Assembly (NCBI GenBank): GCA_021613535.1
Contig: CP075492.1
Span: 18,972,001-19,036,000, forward strand
DNA length: 64,000 nucleotides
Direction: 5' to 3'
DNA from: Adineta vaga
Taxonomy: Eukaryota; Rotifera
Shown: piece by piece, positions 34,442 through 44,536 of the stretch
Numbering within the stretch: the first letter of the stretch is position 1
Layout: each line of letters starts with the position of its first letter
Notes under the pieces: model-generated
Told to the model about the DNA's origin: nothing
What the model saw: the letters and a program-made list of their open reading frames with translations, nothing else
The model's database searches: none
Position numbers and translations under genes: made by a program

Positions 34442-35316
34442 ATATTAAGATTATCAAAAGAACCATTCAATAATTTTCTCATTGTTTGTGAACATATTCT
34501 TTTTATTTGAACTACAATAAAGTATTTATAAATCAAACTTCAATCGAAATAATGGCTAGATTTAATCCAATGAATGGTTAAAGGAACAATCAAAATGAAT
34601 TCTATCATTTTTATATAAATTATGTTATTTTGTCCTGAATGACATCAGAAAAACTAAAAAAAAATAGTTTTATGCAACACTTGGTAATGCATTTTACACA
34701 TCATTTTTCTTTCTATTTTCATCTCACTGTTGATAATGTGTTTTCACGCCATCCATACCGTGGTTTCTAATGATATCTAAATCGCCAACAATTATCTTTT
34801 CAAATAGTATTATTTCTATTATTGAACTATAAATAAATGAGAACAAACATAGAGACGATGTTAATTATTTTTTCCCGTCGATCGAGGTCATAATTGTTCA
34901 GAAATTTTTTAAAATATGACATTGCTCAAAACAAAATATCCACATATGGAGAACATTACATTCAGCACACTTATAACTTATTTTAATTTCTCAAAAGATT
35001 ATACAGAGAGAATTAGCGACTAACAAAAAATAATGATTTGTAAACATGCGGTCGCTTGTGTCAGAAAAAATAACATTAAATTCGTATTCTTTGATCCCAA
35101 TTACGTCTCAGTAGAGTTTTATGGAAAATTTTAACTTTTAGTTCAAATAATTTTTGACCAATTAAAAAAGTGCAGAGAGATGAGCAAGGTAGTAGACAAT
35201 TTGTGTTTGCACGACTCTTCTCTACGTCGAGAGAATTATTTCATTTTGTGGCATATATAAAAACAAGATTAGTTGCTCACTTATTTATAGTTTTGTAATA
35301 GACAATAAAAATTCTA
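34442..35316. other. Intergenic, no gene seen
   Basis: AT-rich, with only short open frames. It includes the upstream region of the receptor gene at 35317. Confidence 0.4.
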
Positions 35317-36273
35317 ATGAATCAATCTGCCAATAATTCCATTTACGAAGACGTACGTTCGTCACCTGTTCTTTGGTTATGGCTTCTTGCTGTTTTTATC
35401 ATACCTTCGGTTCTTTGTTCTTTCTTTCTACTCTTTCATTTTCTTGGCAAACGATCTCTTCGTCAAGCAATCAATAATCATATTATTATCGTCGTCCTTA
35501 TTCTTGGCCTCATTTACACATTGATTGATATAGGAAGTTCAATCACATATTATCGTTTAAATCGTATGGTTTGGCCAAAATTACCTGCTTTTTGTTTCAT
35601 CTGGCTACTCGTCGATTTTGGAACATATAATACAATTACAGTTCTATTAGCATGGGCTTCATTTGAAAGACATATTCTTGTCTTTCATCACCAATTAATG
35701 AATACTCATTCGAAGAAGATTATTTTTCATTATATGCCCTTGTTTTTTCTTCTCATCTACATGAGTCTATTTTATGTCATAGTCGTATTTTTCTATCCAT
35801 GTGAGAATTATTGGGATTATACTTGGGCTATCTGTGGAGTTGATGGATGTTATCATAGTAATTTGTTCTTATCGTATTGGGAACTTTATTTACATGGTAT
35901 TATACCTATGATGTTAATCGCAGTGTTCAATATCACATTATTGATTCGTGTGTTGTGTCATAAACGAGCAGTTCATCAGACGATTGTGTGGAAAAAGCAT
36001 CGTAAAATGGCCATTCAATTACTGAGTATTTCAGCACTGTATCTGTCCGTCAATTTTCCCCTATTTTTTATTACAATGTTGAATCTATTGGGATTAATGT
36101 TGAGTCATCCAGCATTCGGTACACTATCGTATTTTACTAATCATGTGATTATGTTTTTACCATTTGTAACTCTCGGATGCTTACCGGAAGTTTGGAAAAA
36201 AATGAAAAGTATTTTACCTATAAACACAGTACAAATAACACCATTTCCAATTCAACCAAACAACAATTTCTAA
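35317..36273 (+). CDS. Seven-transmembrane receptor, rhodopsin-like, diverged
   Basis: A single-exon gene of 318 codons starting with ATG. Seven hydrophobic segments can be traced, beginning at about residues 17-44, 52-76, 90-115, 132-156, 185-210, 230-255 and 265-285. A Cys at the start of TM3 (PAFCFIW) and Cys residues in the second extracellular loop (YPCENYWDYTWAICGVDGC) allow the usual disulfide. TM3 ends with FERHILVF in place of the DRY motif. TM7 lacks a clear NPxxY and has LGCLPEVWKKMK instead, as in invertebrate-expanded receptor families. An N-glycosylation site lies in the short N-terminus (NNS). The ligand is unknown. It appears intact. Confidence 0.8.
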   Translation: MNQSANNSIYEDVRSSPVLWLWLLAVFIIPSVLCSFFLLFHFLGKRSLRQAINNHIIIVVLILGLIYTLIDIGSSITYYRLNRMVWPKLPAFCFIWLLVDFGTYNTITVLLAWASFERHILVFHHQLMNTHSKKIIFHYMPLFFLLIYMSLFYVIVVFFYPCENYWDYTWAICGVDGCYHSNLFLSYWELYLHGIIPMMLIAVFNITLLIRVLCHKRAVHQTIVWKKHRKMAIQLLSISALYLSVNFPLFFITMLNLLGLMLSHPAFGTLSYFTNHVIMFLPFVTLGCLPEVWKKMKSILPINTVQITPFPIQPNNNF

Positions 36274-37152
36274 ACGACCAAAACAAATGGAATGCGTTTA
36301 TCAACCATAAGAAAATCGAAGAATGAAATAATCCCTCCATTCCTCCCCCCCCCCCTCAAAACTCTACTTATAGCTTATTTATATAACTTACTTTCATTTT
36401 AACGAATGCTTTTATTGTAAAATTAGTATAGCCACTCTAACAATAATGTATACCACATTCTTACTTATCCTTTTATGTATAAATATAGAATATCATTAGA
36501 CATAGTCAACTTGAGAGTGTGAGTAGATGAAGAAAATAACGGCATATCCTCATTATCTGAAATTCTTTTATCCATCTCGGCTTCTTTCATGAAAAGAACG
36601 TTGTTGGTTTAGTCACACTAGTTATTGATTAGATTGTTTTCAACATTTTCTGCAATTTGGTAAAACATTCATTATTATCTATGAATAATATGATTTATAA
36701 CCTCGTATAACCAGTTACTTTGTCAAATAATTTCAATGATATTTTCTATTCATTTTTTCTATGTAGAAATCTACAGATTTTTGTTGCAATTTTTAAAGCA
36801 TGTTTAATATACAAAATTTCTCGTACTTATCAAACATCAATATGATGTCTGACAAAGAATTGAAGAAAAATATTAATTTGACAGATGAGTTCTATTTCTT
36901 TTTTATGTATTTAGCTGTGATGAAAAACGACAGTAATGATGTAGATGAAGATGGAGACGAGAGAAAGTTGGAAAGAATCAAAAGAAAATCAACTCGTTTG
37001 TTCGTTCTGTTACTTGTTCTTTACAATATTATTTTAAAAAGTAACTAGGTGAAGTTTCTTCCTACGCGATAGCAAAACAACAGAAATAACATTCGAAAAA
37101 TAGAGAAAAAAAGAATAAGAGTGATCTTTCTTTTCATTCTAACAATATCAAA
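36274..37152. other. Intergenic, no firm gene
   Basis: It contains a poly-C run near 36345-36356 and a weak telomere-like tract (GAGAGTGTGAGTAGATG) at 36511-36527. An 82-codon open frame at 36800-37048 has an acidic-basic stretch and a hydrophobic end but no recognised motif; I do not call it. Confidence 0.4.
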
Positions 37153-38437
37153 ATGGACGAATTGAACTCGATACCATCATCCAATATTCGTCAATCACGA
37201 CAACGCATCGCTCAAAATTATCTTCTTCTCTGGATAGATGCTAGCATCGATGAAGAAAGCAAAGACTACCAAGAAGTATTGGTTCAACTAAAGAATGTGA
37301 TTAACAATGTCAGCTTATGTACTCAACCGAATCAATGTATTGATTTGCCAGTCAAGTAGACAATGAACGTGTCTTCGTCATCATATCAGAATATTTGGGT
37401 CAATATTTAATTCCTGAAATTCATGATATATCACAACTAGATACAATTTACATCTTCTGTGACAATAAATCCAAACATCAAGAATGGATAAAAAACTGGA
37501 CAAAAATAAAAGGTATTCATACAAATATAAACGAGATTTGTCAAGGTTTACAAATGGCTGTTAAGCAATGTGATCAAGATCTTATAGCCATAAGTTTTGT
37601 TACAACAAATGAAATGGCTTCAACTGATAATTTAAATCAACTCGAACCAACATTTATGTATACACAAATATTTAAAGATATTCTTCTTGATATCGATTAT
37701 GGTGATAATGCAATCAAAGATTTAGCAGCTTGTTGTCGAGAAGTTTTTTCTGATAATTCAATTGAATTACAAGTAATTAATGAATTTGAACATGATTATA
37801 TTCCAGAAAAAGCCATATGGTGGTATACACGTGAATGTTTCACCTATAAAATGCTCAATCAAGCACTTCGAACTTTGAATGCCGATATAATCATAAACAT
37901 GGGCTTCTTTCTACGTGATGTACATCAACAGATTCAAGAGCTGTACGAAAAACAAGTTAGTACTTATGATGGCAAATCGTTTATAGTTTATCAAGGACAA
38001 GGTTTTACGAAACCAGACTTTAAAAAACTTGAACAAACAAAAGGTGGATTAATTTCCTTTAACAATTTCTTGTCTACAAGTACACATGAAAAAGTATCTC
38101 TCAGTTTCGCTCAAGATGCTTCAATAAAACCCGATATGGTGGGTATTCTCTTCATAATGTCTATTGATCCTTGTTCAACATCAACACCATTTGCTTCGAT
38201 TAGAGAGGAAAGTTATTTTAAGGGAGAAGATGAAATTCTCTTTTCAATGCATACTGTCTTTCGAGTGAATACAATTAAACAAATAAACAATAAGAATCAA
38301 CTTTATCAAGTTGAATTACAATTAACCTTAGATGATGATCTAGAATTACGACTACTTACCGATAGAATACGAGAAGAAGTTGATGGTACTGGATGGGAAG
38401 CATTAGCTGATTTATTACTTAAAATTGGTCAATTTAA
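37153..38437 (+). pseudogene. ART-TPR gene copy 2, 5' part (ADP-ribosyltransferase)
   Basis: ATG at 37153 opens a leader like the other family members (LLLWIDASIDEES). Around 37345 the frame shifts: one frame ends at 37359, while the homologous continuation (FASQVDNERVFVIISEYLGQ) lies in the next frame, as if one T were lost. The ART domain follows, with motif 1 as VYQGQ where active enzymes have YRG, then LSTST and an ExE (KGEDEILFS). Arg-to-Gln at motif 1 should weaken NAD binding. A first TPR begins (LADLLLKIGQF) and is cut at 38437 by a transposon. The TPR frame resumes at 42485. Confidence 0.75.
38434..38437. repeat. TTAA target-site duplication, left
   Basis: Paired with 42481-42484. 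Deleting one TTAA and the element restores QFNKADELYN across the junction. Confidence 0.8.
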
Positions 38438-39024
38438 GGGGGGGTCGCGACCCCCCAAGTACTCCTTTTTATGTATTCATTAGATAGACTATATTTTTTT
38501 ACGTATACTGTAAAATTTTTACGTCCGTCGGTTTAAATTTGACGGAGTTTTGTAATATGAGAAAACTTAGATTTTGGTCAAAAATTGATCTTCAGATTGG
38601 GTCCATGTTTTGCAAAATGTCAGTATAGAACAAAAGATAAATATAACTTCTCTTATATCAAAAGATAGAGAAAAAAATTCTCTATCGATTGCATATAGGC
38701 TTAAAATTATAACGAAAATTTTTTATAACAGATATGGTTAAAATACTGTATAAATTTATCATATTTTTCATGCTCCAAGCACTTTCAGTCGTGTTTTTAT
38801 GATTTTCTTTCGTTGAAATTTTTTTTAATTATTAACTGTTCGATAGAGAATTTCAAGCGCTACAATTTTTCTATTGACCATTTTCTTTGATTATTTTTCT
38901 TTAAAATAATAGAAATCAATTTTCGACTATCGATCAAGACATATATCTTGAAAAATCAAAAAAATTGAATAATTTAAATAAAAATAGGAAACATCCATAG
39001 AATTTCACTTTATTTTATTGCAAT
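38438..39024. repeat. Left terminal inverted repeat
   Basis: About 587 bp, matching 41893-42480 in reverse orientation from the G-run to TATTTTATTGCAAT. Differences seen are few, for example AGTACTCC versus AGTGCTCC and one base in the G-run. Confidence 0.85.
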
Positions 39025-39239
39025 AGTAATCATTTATGTTATACACTAATACTTCGATCGAACAGCAAAGAAAAGTGTCTTTTATGAACTACTTTATCTT
39101 CCTCTAGTTTATAACAAACAATAGTATTAATTTTAAAATTATGAAAAAATGAGTCAGCATTGAGAAATTTCATTTATTCTTTTATTTTTTATATACAAAG
39201 TTCAACGTTTGTTTGACAATATAAAAAGAAATCAATTCT

Positions 39240-41612
39240 TTAGAACATACCGGCTCCATAATCCATTTCTTCATCTTCAGCCAACTGTGACTGAAGTCGT
39301 TGCTGTTGTTTTTGTTTTGTAATAGTGCCCTTTTGTTGTATATTGCTTTCCGCTTTTTCAACACGTTTATTATCCTTTCCCAAAAGAGTCGTAAATAATT
39401 CTTCTGTAACAGATATGCCAACTTGATTAAAAAACTTGAGCAATCCGGAACGACCATGATTGAAAAAAATAGATGCAATTGCTGCAGTTCCTCGTACAGA
39501 TCGATATCCATGATATTTTGCTTTAGGTAAAATTGACCATAAAACAGAATTAATAGATTCATTAGCATTTTGAGTAGAACCACGTAGACATCGTCGTAAT
39601 AATAATGGATCAGTCAATTTGTTAATCATAGGAGTTAATATATCCAAAAATACCTATGAAACATGATGAAGATTTCAAAATATATAAAAACGAAATCACT
39701 TAGTCTAACTGTATCGAGTCGTTTTGGATCTTTGATTGGATCAGTTCTTTTTGCTAAAGGAAGATATTTATCTCTCTGATAAGTACACCAGGAGTCTGGC
39801 CCAGGAGGACAGAAATAATGTTGAAGTTCTCGATCAGGTTGTTTTATATTATGGATAAATGATGCACGACAATTTCTTTCCATAAGGTTTACTGCATCAT
39901 TTTCATTCATATCTAGAAGATAATCTGAACTGAGAACTATACAAAAATAATGTTTATACCTTTAATTAATTGACTAGTTTGTCGAATTGCCAGACCATAA
40001 TAATCCGACAGTTTCTGTTCCATATTATTGGTCATTCGACCAACGCTTCCACCATATGGTTTTCCATCAGCTAGACGTCTTCGAGTACGTCTTTTATTAT
40101 TAGTTGATAATGAAGGATGTTTTTGTTGATTTGATGCAGTTGATTGTTGCTCTTGTATTTCTTCATAGCCGGTATGTCGATTTTTCAGTGTCTTAAGATA
40201 ACTAGAAACTCGTTTTTTCACGTGGTTTATACAATCTTCTTTGGTGACGATAAGACTCTTGTATTCATCTGATGAGAAAAATGAAAAAGAAATATTATTG
40301 TTATAATGTTTATTTTCATTTAAAAAAACTATAGTTATACCATTTTGAGGAGATACTGAACGTGAAGGATCATTGAGTAGTATATTAGCATAGATATGCT
40401 TAACAGATTCATAAGCATTTGAATCTCCATCACTAATCATGTTCATGTATCGTACACCTAAATATCAATAATATAATGAACGTAAAATAGCCAATATTTT
40501 ACCTCTTTCAAGTGATCTTTCAAAAATGTTTTTTGCACCTTCTTTTTCCATACCACCTGCACTACCATCCCACGTTTTGGAACATCTTGATTGGTGATTT
40601 TTGTACTAGAAAAAGTGGATTGATATTGACGTTCGACAAATATTGTTGGTCTTACCCATTTTTTAAATTCAGAAGGTGGTGCTGTACGTTGTTTAGCTTC
40701 ACAAGCTTCACATCGTGTACTTAGAGTTTCGAAATCCAAACAAAACCCGGAATCTGCATCGATTAAAAAAACAACACCATACATTGAATTGTGACCACGT
40801 TTTTTCCATGTACCATCAAGAGAAATCGTAAGATTCAAAATATTTTTCGAATCACATTTAACGTCATTACGAATCTCATCGATCAGTGTCAGGAAATCTT
40901 CATGAGCAAAAGCATATAATTGATCATATCTAAATTAAACTGTATAATACAGAGTAAAAACAATAGACTACTTACAAATTATGGACTTGTTTATAGAAAT
41001 TTGAACGATGTGGTACATTAACACCTAACATTGATAGTACAAATTGAGTAGCATCATAACCGATTCCACTTATTGCACTTGCTGCATATAACCGTTGATT
41101 AGGTTCTTGTATTTGATGCAGAGATTGAGGTGGAAAATTAGTAAAGTCGGTTATTTTGTTACAAATGGAACATTTCAATCCATTTTGGTGAAATAATCCA
41201 AAGTTCTTTCCATCATCAATAATTAGCTCAAGTCGAGCACCAGGACAGATATGAGCTGTATCAATGCATTGTTTCATATGATTGATATCGAAAATTTGAC
41301 TGGATCGTTCGACAGTTTCATGATCCTTAGCACTATAAAAGATCGACATGTGAATATTATTTTTACTAGAAAAAGAATATCTTACCTTTCAATAGATGGT
41401 CGTATCTTGGCCAAGCTACGTGAAGTAAAATTTCCATTAGAAGTTATTTTCATATTGACGTTGATTGATGCGTCTGCCTCATCAGTGAAGGTCATTGACA
41501 TTCTTTCATTAAAATTTGTTGAGATAGATGATGATCGAAGAACTCGATCAGACATTCGAATAGGTGAAGCTTTATCAAGATATTCATCATCAAAACTTTC
41601 ATCCGAAGACAT
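39240..41612 (-). CDS. Mutator-like transposase, eight exons, apparently intact
   Basis: Exons on the minus strand: 41612-41386, 41332-40976, 40929-40656, 40605-40503, 40457-40341, 40268-39960, 39912-39710 and 39653-39240. They total 2004 nt (667 residues plus stop) with all junctions in frame. Candidate catalytic residues are LTISLDGTWKKRGH (first Asp), MNMISDGDSNAYES (second Asp) and GSTQNANESINS (Glu). Other family marks are the zinc-like CSICNK, CEACEAK, a conserved WDGSAGGMEKEGA, CINHVKKR, YYGLAIRQ and CPPGPDSWC. The N-terminus is Ser-rich and basic. The start ATG at 41612 is the first ATG in the frame. An intact coding sequence plus near-identical TIRs suggests the copy could still be mobile. 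Confidence 0.8.
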
Positions 41613-41892
41613 TGTTTTTTTCAAGAGCAATTATCAAAGTAAAATAACAATTATTTATAACGGTCCACCTAATTATATTTTCGTCTTTGTATTAAATTCG
41701 ATTTATTATTCTATTAACAATAATTATCGTTTGATTTCTTTTATCAAATTGAAATATAAGTTTATTTCAATTTTATTATATTTATATGAGAATTAGGAAT
41801 TTCAACGGTAGGACATGACAGATGTCAGCAGTTATTATTCTTTTTTTTCTTTCTCTTTCTGTGTACGATTAGTTCAATACGTATTCAAGATA

Positions 41893-42480
41893 ATTGCAAT
41901 AAAATAAAGTGAAATTCTATGGATGTTTCCTATTTTTATTTAAATTATTCAATTTTTTTGATTTTTCAAGATATATGTCTTGATCGATAGTCGAAAATTG
42001 ATTTCTATTATTTTAAAGAAAAATAATCAAAGAAAATGGTCAATAGAAAAATTGTAGCGCTTGAAATTCTCTATCGAACAGTTAATAATTAAAAAAAATT
42101 TCAACGAAAGAAAATCATAAAAACACGACTGAAAGTGCTTGGAGCATGAAAAATATGATAAATTTATACAGTATTTTAACCATATCTGTTATAAAAAATT
42201 TTCGTTATAATTTTAAGCCTATATGCAATCGATAGAGAATTTTTTTCTCTATCTTTTGATATAAGAGAAGTTATATTTATCTTTTGTTCTATACTGACAT
42301 TTTGCAAAACATGGACCCAATCTGAAGATCAATTTTTGACCAAAATCTAAGTTTTCTCATATTACAAAACTCCGTCAAATTTAAACCGACGGACGTAAAA
42401 ATTTTACAGTATACGTAAAAAAATATAGTCTATCTAATGAATACATAAAAAGGAGCACTTGGGGGGTCGCGACCCCCCCC
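41893..42480. repeat. Right terminal inverted repeat
   Basis: Inverted copy of 38438-39024; ends with a C-run directly before TTAA at 42481. Confidence 0.85.
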
Positions 42481-42484
42481 TTAA
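42481..42484. repeat. TTAA target-site duplication, right
   Basis: Pairs with 38434-38437. Confidence 0.8.
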
Positions 42485-43217
42485 TAAGGCTGATGAACTT
42501 TATAATGTATTAATTGAACAAGCATCTAATGTATATGAGAAAGTACTTTATTCTAATCAACTTGGATTAGTACATTTAGATCAAGGTGATTATGAAAAAG
42601 CTCTTTTTTATTTCGAACAAGGACTTAAAATTCGACAAGAAAATCTTCCTTCAAATCATCTTCATTTAGCTATTTCATACAATAATGTTGGTTTAGTCTA
42701 TGATAAGATGGAAGAGTATGAGAAAGCACTTTCCTATTATGAAAAAGATCTTGAAATCTCTGAGAAAAGTCTTCCTTCAAATCATCCTAATTTGGCTACT
42801 TCATACAATAATATTGGTTTAGTGTACGACAATATGGAAGAATATGAGAAAGCACTTTCTTTTTACGAAAAATCACTTCGAATTCGTGAAGAAATTCTTC
42901 CTTCAAATCATCCTGATTTGGGTAATTCATATAACAACATTGGTTTGGTATATAAAAAGATGGGAGAATACTCTAAAGCACTTTCATATTATGAAAAAGA
43001 TCTTGAAATCGCTCAGAAAAGTCTTTCTTCAAATCATCCTTCATTGGCTATTTCATACAATAACATGGGTTGGGTTTATAGAGATATGAAAGATTATTCG
43101 AATGCACTTCCATGTTTTGAACACGCTCTGAATATATGGCAACGTTTATTACCTCCAACTCATCGTAGCATTAAAAAAGTGAAAGAGAGTATTGAATTTT
43201 TAAAGCAGCAATTATAA
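42485..43217 (+). pseudogene. ART-TPR gene copy 2, 3' part (TPR repeats)
   Basis: Continues the frame broken at 38437 (KADELYNVLIEQASN). It encodes five to six kinesin-light-chain-type TPR units of about 42 residues, each with the pattern SYNNIGLVYDKMEEYEKALS and a short LPSNHP linker. The last unit ends with a basic helix and a stop. The units are more alike than in the other two ART genes, suggesting recent repeat homogenisation. No C-terminal membrane segment is present, unlike the copy at 15103. Confidence 0.75.
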
Positions 43218-44536
43218 AGAATATTTAATAAATAAATAAAAAGATATTTTGTTCATACTCTCAAGATGTTCTTTTTCTCGTTCACTTTGCAACTTGAAAG
43301 TTAATGACAAATCTATCAAGATTCATTTATTTATTTTTTGAGAATAAAGAAATCCAAGATTCAGATAACTTTCAATCATTAATTTGATTTTGAATGTGAC
43401 AAATATTCAAAGTTACGATAAATATCTCAAATTTATATTTTATCAATTTCCTTTCTATATCCAATCAATATATGATCGCAATCATATTTTATCTAAGAAG
43501 GGTCTGATGGGCCTATCGAGATCTGGAGACATTCGTCAAAATTGAGGGTGTGAGTGTGGGATGTGGTTGAATAATAATACCCTCATCCACACCCACCCTC
43601 AAGAACCGAATCGAACTTCATCTAATATCTGAAAAGATGAATCGAGCCAAGTAAAAGGTAGAATTAAAAATGATCGATAGGACTATGATCGATTTTGTAA
43701 AAATGTGATGCTATCAGGAAGAGATAAGAAGATTAGTCATCGAATGATGCAGCTGTTTTTTTCTCTCTTCGTGATAAGGATGCTGAATTTATTTTTGATA
43801 ATCGATCGCGTAAAAGTAATAAATATTTTGTCTTTTTTTCTAATTATCAACACTGTCCTATACTGCAACGAATATATGTCCGAAAGAAATGTGTTGAGAT
43901 ATTATCTACTAGTCTAATTAATGACAGTATATAACTGTACAAGCATTGTATCCGTTGTCGTTTGCTCTTCACTTCTATTTTGTACGTATCCGATCTTAAT
44001 GTTCTTAACAGGTAACTGATTCCACTAATTTTTCAATTTTTCATTAGTTAATCCAGTTCTGTTTATCACCGATTATCAGTGTTTCTTCTGATTTCAATTA
44101 CATTTCGAATCGTTGGCATTCGGTTCGTTTGTAGTCTCTGAACCGTATTTTGAGTCAGTGTGAAGCAACGTTACATTCCTATTTTACCTTATCTTTCTGA
44201 TTTCGACGTTTTCCGGGTTTGAACGTTGATTTGCGCACTCAGTTGATCGATGATGTACATGTACCTACACGCCCACACCCTAGATAGTAATGTTCGTGAT
44301 CAACAGCTCACACTCCATCAGATGATGTAAAAAAACGACAAAAAATTTCATTTGAAATTCGTTTGGTCCGACCTTACCGTGGGCTCAGTTTACTTTAACA
44401 GCTGTTCTATGCCATCTGAGTTGCTAAATACCTTAAGATCTGTTGTTCAGTATCAGTAGTATGTATCGACCAATAGAATAAAAAATATGTCGCTTATGTT
44501 CCAGACACAACTTTAGACCATTCTTTGTTCTAAACA
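43218..44536. other. Intergenic with telomere-like foldbacks
   Basis: No gene seen. A foldback lies at 43541-43602 (GAGGGTGTGAGTGTGGG facing CCCTCATCCACACCCACCC), and a single C-rich tract (ACGCCCACACCCTAG) at 44267-44282. Confidence 0.5.
43541..43602. repeat. Telomere-like foldback
   Basis: GAGGGTGTGAGTGTGGG is followed about 20 nt later by CCCTCATCCACACCCACCCT. Same class as at 14698. Confidence 0.65.

Larger units (their letters stand above)
38438..42480. mobile_element. 4.0-kb Mutator-like/Kolobok-like transposon with long TIRs
   Basis: Starts with GGGGGGGTCGCGACCCCCCA and ends with its inverted copy. The terminal inverted repeats cover 38438-39024 and 41893-42480 (about 587 bp) and look nearly identical. 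The tip itself contains a small palindrome (GGGGTCGCGACCCC). It is flanked by TTAA. One minus-strand multi-exon transposase gene fills the interior. TTAA duplications are known for piggyBac and Kolobok; the transposase is of the type databases label Mutator-like, so Kolobok is the better guess. Confidence 0.85.

Noticed and set aside
36800-37048. 82-codon frame with acidic and basic stretches
   Set aside because: No recognised family, and position and composition fit chance in AT-rich DNA; kept only as a note in the intergenic entry.
41251-41796. 181-codon plus-strand frame
   Set aside because: It is antisense to the first exons of the transposase and to the right TIR.
38438-42480. The 4-kb insert as a long intron of the ART gene
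   Set aside because: Its ends are inverted repeats flanked by TTAA with no GT-AG at the junction, and it encodes an antisense transposase.
43705-43917. 70-codon hydrophobic frame
   Set aside because: Short, no supporting motif or neighbour; likely chance.
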